From contig CALVWV010000043.1 of assembly GCA_944368065.1 (NCBI GenBank), positions 1 to 64,000 on the forward strand: a DNA stretch of 64,000 nucleotides, read 5' to 3'. Source of the DNA: an uncultured Clostridia bacterium. Its GTDB lineage: Bacteria > Bacillota > Clostridia > Christensenellales > Borkfalkiaceae. A program made the position numbers and the translations under genes. The notes below the pieces were generated by a model, which was not told where the DNA came from, did no database searches, and saw nothing but the letters and a program-made list of their open reading frames with translations. Every line of letters begins with the position of its first letter. The first letter of the stretch is position 1. Positions 16,349 to 25,061 of the stretch are shown here, one piece after another.

Positions 16349-17911
16349 ATGAAAACTGCAATGAAAATTGCTGCCGCAACCATGTGCGCGGCTGTAATTG
16401 CCGCAGTACCTGCTTTTGCAGCGTGCAGTTCGCAGACTTATGTGACTTCCATCGAAAAATCTTCTACCGAAGGCTCGACCGATACCTATACAATATACTA
16501 TTCCGACGGTACGCAAAGCCAGTTCACTGTTCCTAACGGTTCGGAAGAAGCAACAAAGCCTTATGTCACGTCTATAGCAAAGACGTCTTCCGACGGGCTT
16601 GACGATACCTATACGGTGTACTATTCCGACGGCACTACGGGCAACTTCACCGTTTCAAACGGCGCAGACGGCGTTGACGCACAGGAACTTTATGAAAAGT
16701 ACAAGGAGGAGACAGGCGAAGACCTTACCTACGCGCAGTTCCTTGAAAAATATCTCAGCGTAGACAATGCAGATACTGCTTCGGTAATCAATTACTGCCT
16801 TCAGTCATGCCTTAAAATATATACTGAATTTATCGAAACTTCTTATTCCCAGGGCATGTGGGGTCAGATAAGCGTAACCAGCGATACCGCAGTTTACACA
16901 GGTTCTGCAGTCATTTACGACATAAATACCATATCCGACGGATACACTTACCTTGTGACAAACTATCACGTCGTTTACGATAACAATGCAAATCCCGATA
17001 AAAACGGCGGCACAAAAGTGGCGCGCAGAATTTACGGATATCTGTACGGCAGTGAAAGCACGCCCGTTTCGCAGGGCAAAGGTACTGACGGCTACACGCA
17101 GTATTCGTACGGCGATTACGGAATCGCGCTTGAATATGTAGGCGGTTCGGTTGAAAACGATATAGCCGTTCTCCGCGTAAAGACGGATGATATTAAGGCT
17201 GTAAACGAAAACATCAAAGCCGTTGAACTTGCCGACGGTTACTACGTAGGCGAAACGGCTATTGCGATAGGCAACCCCGAAGGCAGCGGTCTGAGCGTTA
17301 CTCAAGGCATTATCAGCACCGAAAATGAAAACATATCGCTCAATATAGACGGAACGCTCCGTTCTTACCGCTCGCTCAGAATAGATACTGCGCTTTACAG
17401 CGGCAACTCCGGCGGCGGACTGTTCAACGCCGAGGGCAAGCTCATAGGCATAACGAATGCGGGCGACGGCAGCGACCAGAATATAAACTATGCCGTGCCT
17501 CTTGAAATAGTAACAGGCGTTGCCGATAACATCATTTATTACGCAAACGACGGCGACGATTCGACAAGCGGACTCAATTCTGTAACATTCGGCGTCACAG
17601 TAACCACATCGGACGCAAAGTATGTTTATGACGCATCTTTAGGTTACGGCAAAATATCGGAGTCGGTAAACGTTCAGAGCGTGACCACCGGTTCGATTGC
17701 TGAAAAGATAGGCATAACGAGCGGCGATGTGATAAAAGCAGTTATTGTAAACGGCGAACAGGAAGACGTCCTTCGTTCGTTTGACCTTTCGGATATTGCC
17801 ATGACTCTCCGCTCAGGCGATAAAATCCAGTTTGTGGTCGAGCGCGACGGCGCGCAGACAACTACGGCAACCTACACGCTTGCTTTAGCCGATTTTGCCC
17901 AGGTTGCGTAA
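16349..17911 (+). CDS. HtrA/DegP-like trypsin-type serine protease, predicted lipoprotein
   Basis: A 520-residue surface protease. Residues 1-25 are a signal peptide ending in a lipobox-like FAAC with Cys26. Two tandem beta-type repeats follow (31-64 and 72-105, sharing YVTSI, DTYT and YYSDGT), then a linker (ELYEKYKEETGEDLTYAQFL). The protease domain has the full triad: His207 in TNYHVV, Asp271 in ENDIAVL, Ser354 in SGNSGGGLF. A PDZ-like domain occupies about 400-510 (GSIAEKIGITSGDVIKAV). It is probably anchored to the outside of the membrane and degrades misfolded or specific exported proteins. It is monocistronic, with its own promoter and terminator. Confidence 0.9.
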   Translation: MKTAMKIAAATMCAAVIAAVPAFAACSSQTYVTSIEKSSTEGSTDTYTIYYSDGTQSQFTVPNGSEEATKPYVTSIAKTSSDGLDDTYTVYYSDGTTGNFTVSNGADGVDAQELYEKYKEETGEDLTYAQFLEKYLSVDNADTASVINYCLQSCLKIYTEFIETSYSQGMWGQISVTSDTAVYTGSAVIYDINTISDGYTYLVTNYHVVYDNNANPDKNGGTKVARRIYGYLYGSESTPVSQGKGTDGYTQYSYGDYGIALEYVGGSVENDIAVLRVKTDDIKAVNENIKAVELADGYYVGETAIAIGNPEGSGLSVTQGIISTENENISLNIDGTLRSYRSLRIDTALYSGNSGGGLFNAEGKLIGITNAGDGSDQNINYAVPLEIVTGVADNIIYYANDGDDSTSGLNSVTFGVTVTTSDAKYVYDASLGYGKISESVNVQSVTTGSIAEKIGITSGDVIKAVIVNGEQEDVLRSFDLSDIAMTLRSGDKIQFVVERDGAQTTTATYTLALADFAQVA

Positions 17912-17952
17912 AAAACTATAAATTCATCGATTTTTGCATAAATTCCTTTAAA

Positions 17953-17995
17953 GAAGTGCCGCCGCACGGTAAATGCGGCGGCACTTCTGTTTTTG
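17953..17995 (+). terminator. Intrinsic terminator after the protease gene
   Basis: A perfect 14-bp GC-rich stem (17953-17966 with 17974-17987), 7-nt loop, then a T-rich tail. Confidence 0.92.
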
Positions 17996-18073
17996 TTTAA
18001 ATTTAATTAAATGCACTTTGCACCGAATGCCATGCACCCAAAACAGCTTATTAAAGTAATCAGGAAAACGATA

Positions 18074-19606
18074 TCAGTTTACTGCAATTTCCCTTAAAAC
18101 TTCGTGCCTGCTGTTTGTGAATTTTGCGGTAATTTTTCCGTCGGAGCATTCAATCGCCGCGGCAGTGAATGCGGCCGGGTTTACGCCCTCGCCTTCCGTG
18201 CGGTTATCGCTCCTTAACGAGCCGCGCAAAACGGGATAATCTGTCTTTGTGCCTGTACCCGCTTCGGCATAGTCAAGTTTGTGCGAATGTCCGCTGAGGC
18301 AGACATCGAATTTGCCGCCGGAAGTCAGCGCGTTGAGTTCTGCCGTCCAGTCGGGAAAGCGTTCGTAATCGGAAAGCGCAAACGCCATATGCGCCAGAAG
18401 GAAGGAGTAGTCGCAGTCTTCCCCGAAATAATCAAGCTCTTTAAGCCATTCGCTCTGTTCTTTTCTCAGCTGTTCAAAATTTGCGGCAGAGCTGATAAGG
18501 AAATTATCGTCCGCCATATCGTTGTTTGTATCAAGCACCAGAAAGAATGCTCCGCCAAGCTTTACAGTATAGTAAAACTTTCCGTCTCGGCTTCCTACAA
18601 ACTCGTGCAGCTCGTCGGCATATTTTCCGTTGCATTCATGATTGCCGCGGGTAAATATCACTGCGCGTTCGCCGCCCGTTATGCGGCTGGCGAGCTTATA
18701 AATAAGCGATATCTGCCAGAGTGAAGAGACGTCGTTTATATGGTCGCCGTTCATGACGAGCACGTCGAGCCTGTCGCCGAAATATTTTCCCGCATTGCCC
18801 GCGCCGCTCAGGCATTCGTGGTTGTCGCTGATGGCGTAAATCTGCAATCCGTCGCTTGTGTCCGCGGGACGGAATTTATATTCTTTAACCCGCTCCTTGC
18901 CTTTGATAGAAAGGTAAGCTGCCTCCGAATACACGGGAGTGGAATGAAGAGAATAGCCGCCCGCACTGTCAAGCTCTGCCATGGGCACGGTGACTTTGTG
19001 CAGAGTGGAAATTCTGTTCTGACCGTTCGAGCTGTCGTAATAAGTTTTGTCGCCTATCGTAACATATCCTGCCGACTTTACGGACGTGGACCAGGCAATC
19101 TGATATTCGTCTTCCACGGCAAAAACGACGCCGTCGGACGTATAGCGGAAAAAGCTGAGCTTTAAAATTCCGAAAACGCAGATAAAGAATATGGCAACGC
19201 TCAGTGATATTGCAGTTATCCTTTTGCCGACTTTGCCGAACTTAGGATATCCGAGCGTAAGAAGAAGAAAAACGCCGACAATGGCTATGACTGCAAAGAC
19301 GGGTAAACCCGTAATTAACAGAAAGGTAAGTTTTGAAAGTACATACGCCGCAAAGAGGAAGTGCCCTAATGCCATGAGCACCGATGCGCAGATTACTGCG
19401 ACGGAAACGCTCTGCCGCCTGAATATTCTGACATTAAGCAGACTGAATATAAACGGAAGAAGAGCCGCCACGGACAGAACGAACGGAAGAGCCGCCGACG
19501 TATAAAACATATTCGAGAATATGAAAATGCCCGTAACAAAAAATTCAAAAGCATAAAGCGAAGCGAGTACGATAGAGGCGATGTATAATCTTTTATCTTT
19601 GGTCAT
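18074..19606 (-). CDS. Membrane-anchored metallophosphoesterase
   Basis: A 510-residue protein. The N-terminal 150 residues hold about five hydrophobic segments. The remainder is a calcineurin-like phosphoesterase facing outside or inside the membrane. All metal motifs are present in order: YAISDNHECL (D-x-H), VLVMNGDHINDVSS (GD), FTRGNHECNGK (GNHE), FLLAHMAF, and CLSGHSHKLDYA (GHSH). These bind the two-metal centre. The substrate is unknown; phospholipid or cyclic-nucleotide hydrolysis are common in the fold. It is transcribed alone from a minus-strand promoter at 19652-19681. The ATG has only a weak ribosome binding site. Confidence 0.87.
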   Translation of the reverse strand: MTKDKRLYIASIVLASLYAFEFFVTGIFIFSNMFYTSAALPFVLSVAALLPFIFSLLNVRIFRRQSVSVAVICASVLMALGHFLFAAYVLSKLTFLLITGLPVFAVIAIVGVFLLLTLGYPKFGKVGKRITAISLSVAIFFICVFGILKLSFFRYTSDGVVFAVEDEYQIAWSTSVKSAGYVTIGDKTYYDSSNGQNRISTLHKVTVPMAELDSAGGYSLHSTPVYSEAAYLSIKGKERVKEYKFRPADTSDGLQIYAISDNHECLSGAGNAGKYFGDRLDVLVMNGDHINDVSSLWQISLIYKLASRITGGERAVIFTRGNHECNGKYADELHEFVGSRDGKFYYTVKLGGAFFLVLDTNNDMADDNFLISSAANFEQLRKEQSEWLKELDYFGEDCDYSFLLAHMAFALSDYERFPDWTAELNALTSGGKFDVCLSGHSHKLDYAEAGTGTKTDYPVLRGSLRSDNRTEGEGVNPAAFTAAAIECSDGKITAKFTNSRHEVLREIAVN

Positions 19607-19651
19607 ATTTTTAGTCGCTTCAAAAAAATTTTATCTGAAAAGATATTATAA

Positions 19652-19681
19652 ATCTTATCACAAAAAGAGTGTATTTGTCAA
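19652..19681 (-). promoter_or_regulatory. Promoter of the metallophosphoesterase gene
   Basis: On the minus strand, TTGACA (19676-19681) is followed after 18 bp by TAAGAT (19652-19657), about 45 bp before the ATG. Confidence 0.55.
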
Positions 19682-19804
19682 ACTTTAGAATGCTGAGGCA
19701 GGTTGTTAAACATTGTAAATGCCGTTTTCGCAAGGCTTGCAAATCTTCCGCATAAAAAAAGCCGTAAATTTTATTTTTTTTAGTAACAGTAAGCCGAAAT
19801 TTGT

Positions 19805-19833
19805 TTGACAATGCCGATTGTTTAACATATAAT
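19805..19833 (+). promoter_or_regulatory. Consensus promoter of tRNA-Thr
   Basis: Perfect TTGACA (19805-19810), 17-bp spacer, perfect TATAAT (19828-19833). Expected transcript start is near 19840, 55 nt before the mature tRNA. Confidence 0.92.
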
Positions 19834-19894
19834 ATCAAAGTAATCGCTCGCAGGAAGCTTTACAAAAACTTTCGGGGCGTAAAAATTGCATGTT

Positions 19895-19970
19895 GCTGCT
19901 ATGGCTCAGCAGGTAGAGCACGTCCTTGGTAAGGACGAGGTCACCAGTTCGAATCTGGTTAGCAGCTCCA
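19895..19970 (+). tRNA. tRNA-Thr (anticodon GGT)
   Basis: A 76-nt cloverleaf: acceptor GCTGCTA (19895-19901) pairs with TAGCAGC (19960-19966), and TCCA follows, so CCA is encoded. The D-loop region is GGCTCAGCAGGTAGAGC. The anticodon arm CGTCC-TTGGTAA-GGACG gives anticodon GGT (reads ACC/ACT). The T-arm is CCAG-TTCGAAT-CTGG. It is a single gene with its own promoter and terminator. Unlike the other two tRNAs in the window, its 3' end is not repeated downstream. Confidence 0.97.
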
Positions 19971-19977
19971 TCCATTA

Positions 19978-20026
19978 AAAAGGCACAGGATACAAGTTCC
20001 TGTGCCTTTTGCTTTACTTTTTTTGA
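19978..20026 (+). terminator. Intrinsic terminator of tRNA-Thr
   Basis: A perfect 13-bp stem (19978-19990 with 19998-20010), 7-nt loop, followed by T-rich sequence. Confidence 0.92.
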
Positions 20027-20086
20027 TGCAAATCAGATGTCTGTGCCGCATAGCGCCATTGTCTTGCAAAAGACAGTCAAAAAGTG

Positions 20087-20115
20087 TTGACTTAATTTTA
20101 TATGTATGGTAGATT
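20087..20115 (+). promoter_or_regulatory. Promoter of the marR-MATE operon
   Basis: TTGACT (20087-20092), 17-bp spacer, TAGATT (20110-20115). The -10 is imperfect. A small hairpin TGTCTT/AAGACA lies just upstream (about 20060-20075) and could be near a regulator site. Confidence 0.5.
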
Positions 20116-20157
20116 TTAATTATTGTACGAAATCGGACAAAGGTGTTTAGTGTCAGT

Positions 20158-20595
20158 ATGAAAGTAGAGAGTTCAAAAAATCTTAAGCGGTACAATCATT
20201 TAATCGGCGAACTGGACGCAGCCTATCACGAGGCGTCTTTAAAGCTGGGCTTATCGGACAGCATTTCAAAAATTTTATATACAATCTGCAATTGCGGCAC
20301 AAGTTGTCCGCTGAACGAAATAAGCAGACAGACGGGACTAAGCAGGCAGACAGTGAATTCCGCCATACGCAATCTTGAAAGCGAGGAAATTATTTACCTT
20401 AAAAACGTTAACGGAAAAGCAAAAGAGGTGTACCTTACAGAAAAGGGGCTGGCTGCAGCGAGAAACACGGCCATGAAAATAATAGCCATGGAAAACGATA
20501 TACTGGCATCGTGGACGGAAGAAGAAGTGCAGAATTATCTTAACATGACGGAACGTTTTCTTGCCGACCTTAAAGAAAGGGTCAAACTGCTTTAA
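20158..20595 (+). CDS. MarR family transcriptional regulator
   Basis: About 145 residues. The winged helix-turn-helix is clear: CPLNEISRQTGLSRQTVNSAIRNLESEEIIYLKNV, followed by the wing KAKEVYLTEKGLAAA. The N- and C-terminal helices for dimerisation fit the family. MarR proteins usually repress a neighbouring efflux gene and release DNA when they bind an aromatic ligand. Here a MATE transporter follows 41 bp later, so it probably controls that gene and itself. The ATG at 20158 is chosen; a GTG at 20143 is in frame but overlaps the AAAGG that would serve as ribosome binding site. Confidence 0.9.
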   Translation: MKVESSKNLKRYNHLIGELDAAYHEASLKLGLSDSISKILYTICNCGTSCPLNEISRQTGLSRQTVNSAIRNLESEEIIYLKNVNGKAKEVYLTEKGLAAARNTAMKIIAMENDILASWTEEEVQNYLNMTERFLADLKERVKLL

Positions 20596-20636
20596 GATTT
20601 TATCGGTATCAAAAGGGATAAATAGCGGGTGTTTAA

Positions 20637-21962
20637 ATGATTGGATTCAAAGACCATTTCAGCTTCAAAAAACTTTTGCTTTATACGCTGCCTTCGGTTG
20701 TAATGCTGATTTTCACTTCGATTTACGGCGTCGTGGACGGCTTTTTCGTATCAAACTTTGTAGGAAAAACGCCGTTTGCTTCAGTAAATTTTATAATGCC
20801 GTTCCTTATGATTTTGGGAAGCGTAGGTTTTATGTTCGGGACGGGCGGCAGCGCCCTTATAGCAAAATTTATAGGCGAGGGTGAAAGGGAGAGGGCAAAC
20901 AGAATTTTTTCAATGATAATTTCAGCGTCCGTCGTATGCGGCTTTGTGCTTGCTGCGGCGGGACTGGCAGTAATAAGACCGTTTGCCGCTCTGCTTGGCG
21001 CGGAAGATCAGATGCTGGAAGAGTGCGTGATTTACGGACGCATAATTCTTATAGCCATTCCCGCATATATTCTTCAATACGAATTTCAGTGCCTTTTTGC
21101 CACGGCGGGCAAACCAAAACTCGGACTGTATGTCACAATTGCGGCGGGACTGACCAACATTGTATTGGACGCGCTTTTTGTAGCCGTCCTTTCTTGGGGA
21201 CTTGAAGGCGCAGCGGCAGCTACCGCAATAAGTCAGTACGTAGGCGGCATAGTTCCCCTTGTTTATTTTATCCGTCCTAACAAAAGCCTTCTAAGATTCA
21301 CAAGGTTCAAAGCGGAATGGAAAATGTTGTTAAAAACCTGTACAAACGGCTCTTCAGAGCTCATGTCCAACATTTCCATGTCGGTTGTAAGCATGCTTTA
21401 CAACATGCAGCTGCTAAGGTATGCGGGCGAAAACGGAGTTGCCGCCTACGGCGTTCTGATGTATGTATATCTTGTTTTTCAGGCTATATTCATAGGATTT
21501 TCTGTTGGGAGCGCGCCCGTAGTAAGCTATAATTTCGGCTCGGGCAACTATTTTGAACTTAAAAGTCTGCTGAAAAAAAGTCTGATAATTATCGCCGCAA
21601 GTTCTGTAATTATGTTCGCTGTTGCAGAAATTTCGGCGCGGCCGCTTTCGCTTCTGTTTGTCGGCTACGACAAAGAGCTGCTCAGTATGACGCAGAGGGC
21701 GTTTTTCATATATTCTTTCGCCTTCCTGTTTTCCGGCTTTTCCGTATTAGGCTCTTCATTTTTCACGGCGCTGAACGACGGACTTGTTTCCGCTTTTATT
21801 TCATTCATGCGTACGCTGGTTTTTCAGGTTGTTTCCGTTCTTACATTGCCGCTGTTGCTCGGTCTTGACGGCATCTGGCTGTCAATAGTAGCGGCGGAAA
21901 TCCTTGCAGTTATGCTTACAGCGTCAATGCTGATTGTTAAAAAGAAAAAATACCGCTACTGA
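20637..21962 (+). CDS. MATE family efflux transporter (MarR-linked)
   Basis: A 441-residue integral membrane protein with about 12 hydrophobic segments. MATE signatures include YGVVDGFFVSNFVGKTPFAS (30-49), GSVGFMFGTGGSALIAKFIG, GAAAATAISQYVGG in repeat one, and AAYGVLMYVYLVFQAIFIG and GSAPVVSYNFGSGN in repeat two. It exports drugs or metabolites by cation antiport. It is paralogous to the transporter at 14791 but clearly diverged. It sits directly behind a MarR regulator, so it is probably induced by its own substrate. A very strong terminator follows. Confidence 0.93.
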   Translation: MIGFKDHFSFKKLLLYTLPSVVMLIFTSIYGVVDGFFVSNFVGKTPFASVNFIMPFLMILGSVGFMFGTGGSALIAKFIGEGERERANRIFSMIISASVVCGFVLAAAGLAVIRPFAALLGAEDQMLEECVIYGRIILIAIPAYILQYEFQCLFATAGKPKLGLYVTIAAGLTNIVLDALFVAVLSWGLEGAAAATAISQYVGGIVPLVYFIRPNKSLLRFTRFKAEWKMLLKTCTNGSSELMSNISMSVVSMLYNMQLLRYAGENGVAAYGVLMYVYLVFQAIFIGFSVGSAPVVSYNFGSGNYFELKSLLKKSLIIIAASSVIMFAVAEISARPLSLLFVGYDKELLSMTQRAFFIYSFAFLFSGFSVLGSSFFTALNDGLVSAFISFMRTLVFQVVSVLTLPLLLGLDGIWLSIVAAEILAVMLTASMLIVKKKKYRY

Positions 21963-21973
21963 GACAACATGGT

Positions 21974-22018
21974 AAGCGGCGGCGCACAGAGTCTGTGCGC
22001 CGCCGCTTCATTCATAAA
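21974..22018. terminator. Terminator between convergent MATE and DnaD-type genes
   Basis: A perfect 16-bp GC-rich stem (21974-21989 with 21993-22008) with a 3-nt loop. AAATTTTTT follows on the plus side. It lies between two convergent genes and can serve both. Confidence 0.85.
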
Positions 22019-22023
22019 TTTTT

Positions 22024-23739
22024 TCAGCTGTTGCGGTAATCGGCTATAAATTTTTTGAGGCACCTGCAGGGATTGCCGTTTACGTCGTAACCTGTATCGC
22101 CGCATATTCTGCAACTGTAATGGGGCGTAAAATCGTCGCGGTTTATGCCGAGCTGTGCAAGCCTTTCGTCGGCGGAGCGCTCAGCCGCGGCTATTTTTTC
22201 GCTTATCTGCTTTTCCGTGCCGTCTGCGCGGCTTTCGGCAAACGCAAGCTTTATGTTCAAGGAATTAATCTCCTTGTGCAGCGCGCCGTAAATTTTGTCC
22301 GCAAGCGCCCGCTCAAGCGTCTTTTCCGCCTTATCCTCGGCAATCTGCCTTAAGGAGGCATAATGACGCTCTATGACGGAGCGGTCGACAGTCTTTTCCC
22401 CGCGGGAAGAGGAGGCGTGCACGCCGCTGCCGATGTCTGCCGGGTCTGATATGCCTTCCGACTTCCAGGAAGAAAGTACGCCGTTCATGTAGGCGACAGG
22501 GTTGTTTTTGCCTGCAGAAAGTTCCGCGGCTTTCAAAATCATCTCATCGGAAAAATTCCAGCTGCGCCACCTTGCAAGAGTTTCTCTGTCGGAAGGTATG
22601 ATTCTTCGCGTAAGCGAGCACTTTTTAAGCATGCGCTTTATGAAATCGTCTTCGGCGTTTATCATATCGATATAGGAATTGACCGATTTATCGTCTATAA
22701 TGCCTTTTTCGCACAGCTTCTTTACAAAATCGTCCATAGCCTCGAACGATTTTCTGTCGTGAGTGAAGCAGTAAGAAGCAAGTTTTTTAAGCGAATCGGT
22801 GCTGTAACCCATGTCGCACCAGGCGCCCGTATAATTTTCTATATAAGGAGCGGAGTTCTGCATGTACACGCCGAGCAGTCTTGCAATCTCCGCCGTAGCG
22901 GTGCGCAGAGAATTTTTCGCCTTGCAGTAATATTCTATCTCTTTAATGTCGAACTTTTTGTTCCGGAAGAGCTCTTCGAGCGATTCGTCAATTTTTTCCA
23001 CCGTTTTCGCTCTGAAATATTTTGCCGCCGCGGCAATGGCGTCGTCCGAAAAGCCGAGCTCGCCCGTCCATTTTTTGTACAGTCTGTCGTCATCGATGCC
23101 TGGTCTGCGCACTATTGCAGCCGCCGCAAAAATCTTTAAAAGCGCGGGAGTGGAAGAGGTGAACTGAGCAAGCTTTTCATCTACCTTTTTTGCGGTAGTT
23201 GCGCCATCTGCGGCAAAACTTTTTGCTACCTTTTTTATGTACTGCACGCGTATGTCGTCGCCCTTCATGTTAACGCAGTAATTGACTATCATTAAAAGCG
23301 CGCTCTGCTCGAATCCGTATTCCTCCATAAGATAGAAGTATTCGCGGTATTCGTTTGGCGAAATCATGCGCCCCTTTATAATGGCCTGAACGCTGCGCGC
23401 GAAATCGGCGTATTTTTCGGGCTTATACTTTTTCGGCGTGCCGCTTATGTTCTCCGCCTCGAGGTAGGTAACCTCGAACGGCGCGCGGCAGGTGATCTTT
23501 ACCAGCTCGAATTCGTCGAGGTATTCAAAACAGTTCATCGCCTGTTCTTCTGTTATTTTGAGCCCTGCGGCGAGGTCGCTTAACGTGAACGCCGAGGAAG
23601 CCGAGCTTAAGTAAAGCCCATAAATATATACTTTAACCGCGACAGGGTCGAGAACGGGCATGTACTTTGTTATGAATTTGTTTTCCACGCCCGTGAAGGA
23701 CTTTGCCCTGAGTTCGGGTTCGAGTGATATGAAAGCCAT
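22024..23739 (-). CDS. DnaD-domain replication protein with C-terminal zinc motif
   Basis: A 571-residue protein related to DnaD/DnaB-type helicase-loading proteins. After a winged-helix-like N-terminus (about 30-100) come several DnaD-like helical repeats: YFYLMEEYGFEQSALLMIVN, then YKKWTGELGFSDDAIAAAA, then YTGAWCDMGYSTDSLKKLA, and the clearest, LARWRSWNFSDEMILKAAEL with AYMNGVLSSWKSEGIS. A charged coiled-coil-like stretch follows. The end, YSCRICGDTGYDVNGNPCRC, matches the cysteine motif found at the start of DnaI/DnaC loaders. Usual relatives are 230-350 residues and are followed by a dnaC-type ATPase gene, which is absent here. It probably acts in chromosome replication initiation or restart. 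Confidence 0.82.
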   Translation of the reverse strand: MAFISLEPELRAKSFTGVENKFITKYMPVLDPVAVKVYIYGLYLSSASSAFTLSDLAAGLKITEEQAMNCFEYLDEFELVKITCRAPFEVTYLEAENISGTPKKYKPEKYADFARSVQAIIKGRMISPNEYREYFYLMEEYGFEQSALLMIVNYCVNMKGDDIRVQYIKKVAKSFAADGATTAKKVDEKLAQFTSSTPALLKIFAAAAIVRRPGIDDDRLYKKWTGELGFSDDAIAAAAKYFRAKTVEKIDESLEELFRNKKFDIKEIEYYCKAKNSLRTATAEIARLLGVYMQNSAPYIENYTGAWCDMGYSTDSLKKLASYCFTHDRKSFEAMDDFVKKLCEKGIIDDKSVNSYIDMINAEDDFIKRMLKKCSLTRRIIPSDRETLARWRSWNFSDEMILKAAELSAGKNNPVAYMNGVLSSWKSEGISDPADIGSGVHASSSRGEKTVDRSVIERHYASLRQIAEDKAEKTLERALADKIYGALHKEINSLNIKLAFAESRADGTEKQISEKIAAAERSADERLAQLGINRDDFTPHYSCRICGDTGYDVNGNPCRCLKKFIADYRNS

Positions 23740-23762
23740 ATTTCAAAAACCTTATATATCGC

Positions 23763-23791
23763 TTGATTTATTTGCTTAAAAGGAATATAAT
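23763..23791 (+). promoter_or_regulatory. Promoter of the sbcDC operon
   Basis: TTGATT (23763-23768), 17-bp spacer, perfect TATAAT (23786-23791), giving a leader of about 115 nt before sbcD. Confidence 0.75.
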
Positions 23792-23912
23792 TAAAGCATA
23801 TCCGCAGCCTGCGGTATATAATGTGATTATAACTTATCGGGGCAAAAAAAGCAACCGTTTACCGCCGTAAGCGGCGTCCGGCTTTGCGATTGTTCCGCAT
23901 TAAAGGACTTAT

Positions 23913-25061
23913 ATGAGGATAGCGCACACTTCCGACTGGCACATCGGCAAAAAGCTGATGGGCAGGGACAGGGGAGAAGAATTCAAGGCAGTACTTTCCG
24001 AAATAGCAGACATCTGCAGAAAGGAAAAGGTCGAGCTCCTGCTCGTTGCCGGCGATGTTTTTGATACCTATACGCCGTCTGCCGAGGCCGAAGAAATTTT
24101 TTATACGTCGGTTAAAAATATAGCTTCCACGTGCGCGGTGCTCATCATAAGCGGAAATCACGACGACTATGTGCGCCTTACTGCGGCGCAGGCTCTTTCC
24201 GAAGAGCTCAACATTTACACCGTAGGCAATAATTTAAAGCCGCTCGGCTGCAAAAAGAGGGGCGCTTGCTACCCCGTGCAGTCTGACGGAGGCTACGCAG
24301 TTTTCGAAAACCTTTCGGGCGAGAGAGTATATATAAACATGTTGCCTTACCCCAACGAAGCGCGCTTTAAAGAGGGAAAGAGCGACGAAAGTTTTTCCGA
24401 TAAAATGAAGAGATGGATAGACTTCGGCGAGCGCGGCAAAGAAGAGGGCGTGCCCTCGGTATTTTTATCGCACATTTTCGCCGCAGGCGGCAAGGCGGGC
24501 GACAGCGAAAGGGAAATTGACCTCGGCGGCGCGCGCGCAGTCGGGCTTAATCTCTTCCCGGATTGCTGCTACAGCGCGCTCGGACATCTGCACAAAAGGC
24601 AGAAGCTGGGCGATAACATTTATTACAGCGGCGCCATAATGCGCTTTACATTCGACGAGGCGGGGCAGGACAAGAGCATAAACGTCTTCGACGTGACCTC
24701 CCGCGGGCTTGAAAATTTTAAAACTATTAATCTCGAGTCGTGCAGACGGCTCGTAAGGCTTGAAGCCAACAGTGCGGCTGACGGCATAAAACTGCTTGAA
24801 GCCGAAAAGCAATCGATAGCCGAACTTACGCTCAACCTCAGAAGTCCGCTCACGCCATCAGAAATGAGCGAGCTTCACTCCTGCGAAAATCTGTATTCGC
24901 TTAAAATGGCGGTCGAAAGCGAACTCTCAGCAGGCAATGCCGTTGAAAATTCAGGCAAGAGCTCTTCCCAGCTTTTTTCGGAATACTATTCATCGCGTTA
25001 CAACTGCGATGTGCCCGAAGACCTTCTCGCCCTGTTTTTATCGCTGACGGAGGAAGGATGA
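23913..25061 (+). CDS. sbcD: Exonuclease subunit SbcD (Mre11-like)
   Basis: A 382-residue Mre11-type nuclease. Phosphoesterase motifs are complete: MRIAHTSDWHIGKKLMG (motif I), LLVAGDVFDTYTPS (motif II), LIISGNHDDYVRL (motif III), FLSHIFAAGG, and YSALGHLHKRQKL (GHLH). With SbcC it forms an ATP-dependent double-strand exonuclease and hairpin endonuclease that opens palindromes and blocked ends. AAAGGA precedes the ATG. Its stop overlaps the sbcC start (ATGA), typical of a coupled complex. Confidence 0.96.
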   Translation: MRIAHTSDWHIGKKLMGRDRGEEFKAVLSEIADICRKEKVELLLVAGDVFDTYTPSAEAEEIFYTSVKNIASTCAVLIISGNHDDYVRLTAAQALSEELNIYTVGNNLKPLGCKKRGACYPVQSDGGYAVFENLSGERVYINMLPYPNEARFKEGKSDESFSDKMKRWIDFGERGKEEGVPSVFLSHIFAAGGKAGDSEREIDLGGARAVGLNLFPDCCYSALGHLHKRQKLGDNIYYSGAIMRFTFDEAGQDKSINVFDVTSRGLENFKTINLESCRRLVRLEANSAADGIKLLEAEKQSIAELTLNLRSPLTPSEMSELHSCENLYSLKMAVESELSAGNAVENSGKSSSQLFSEYYSSRYNCDVPEDLLALFLSLTEEG

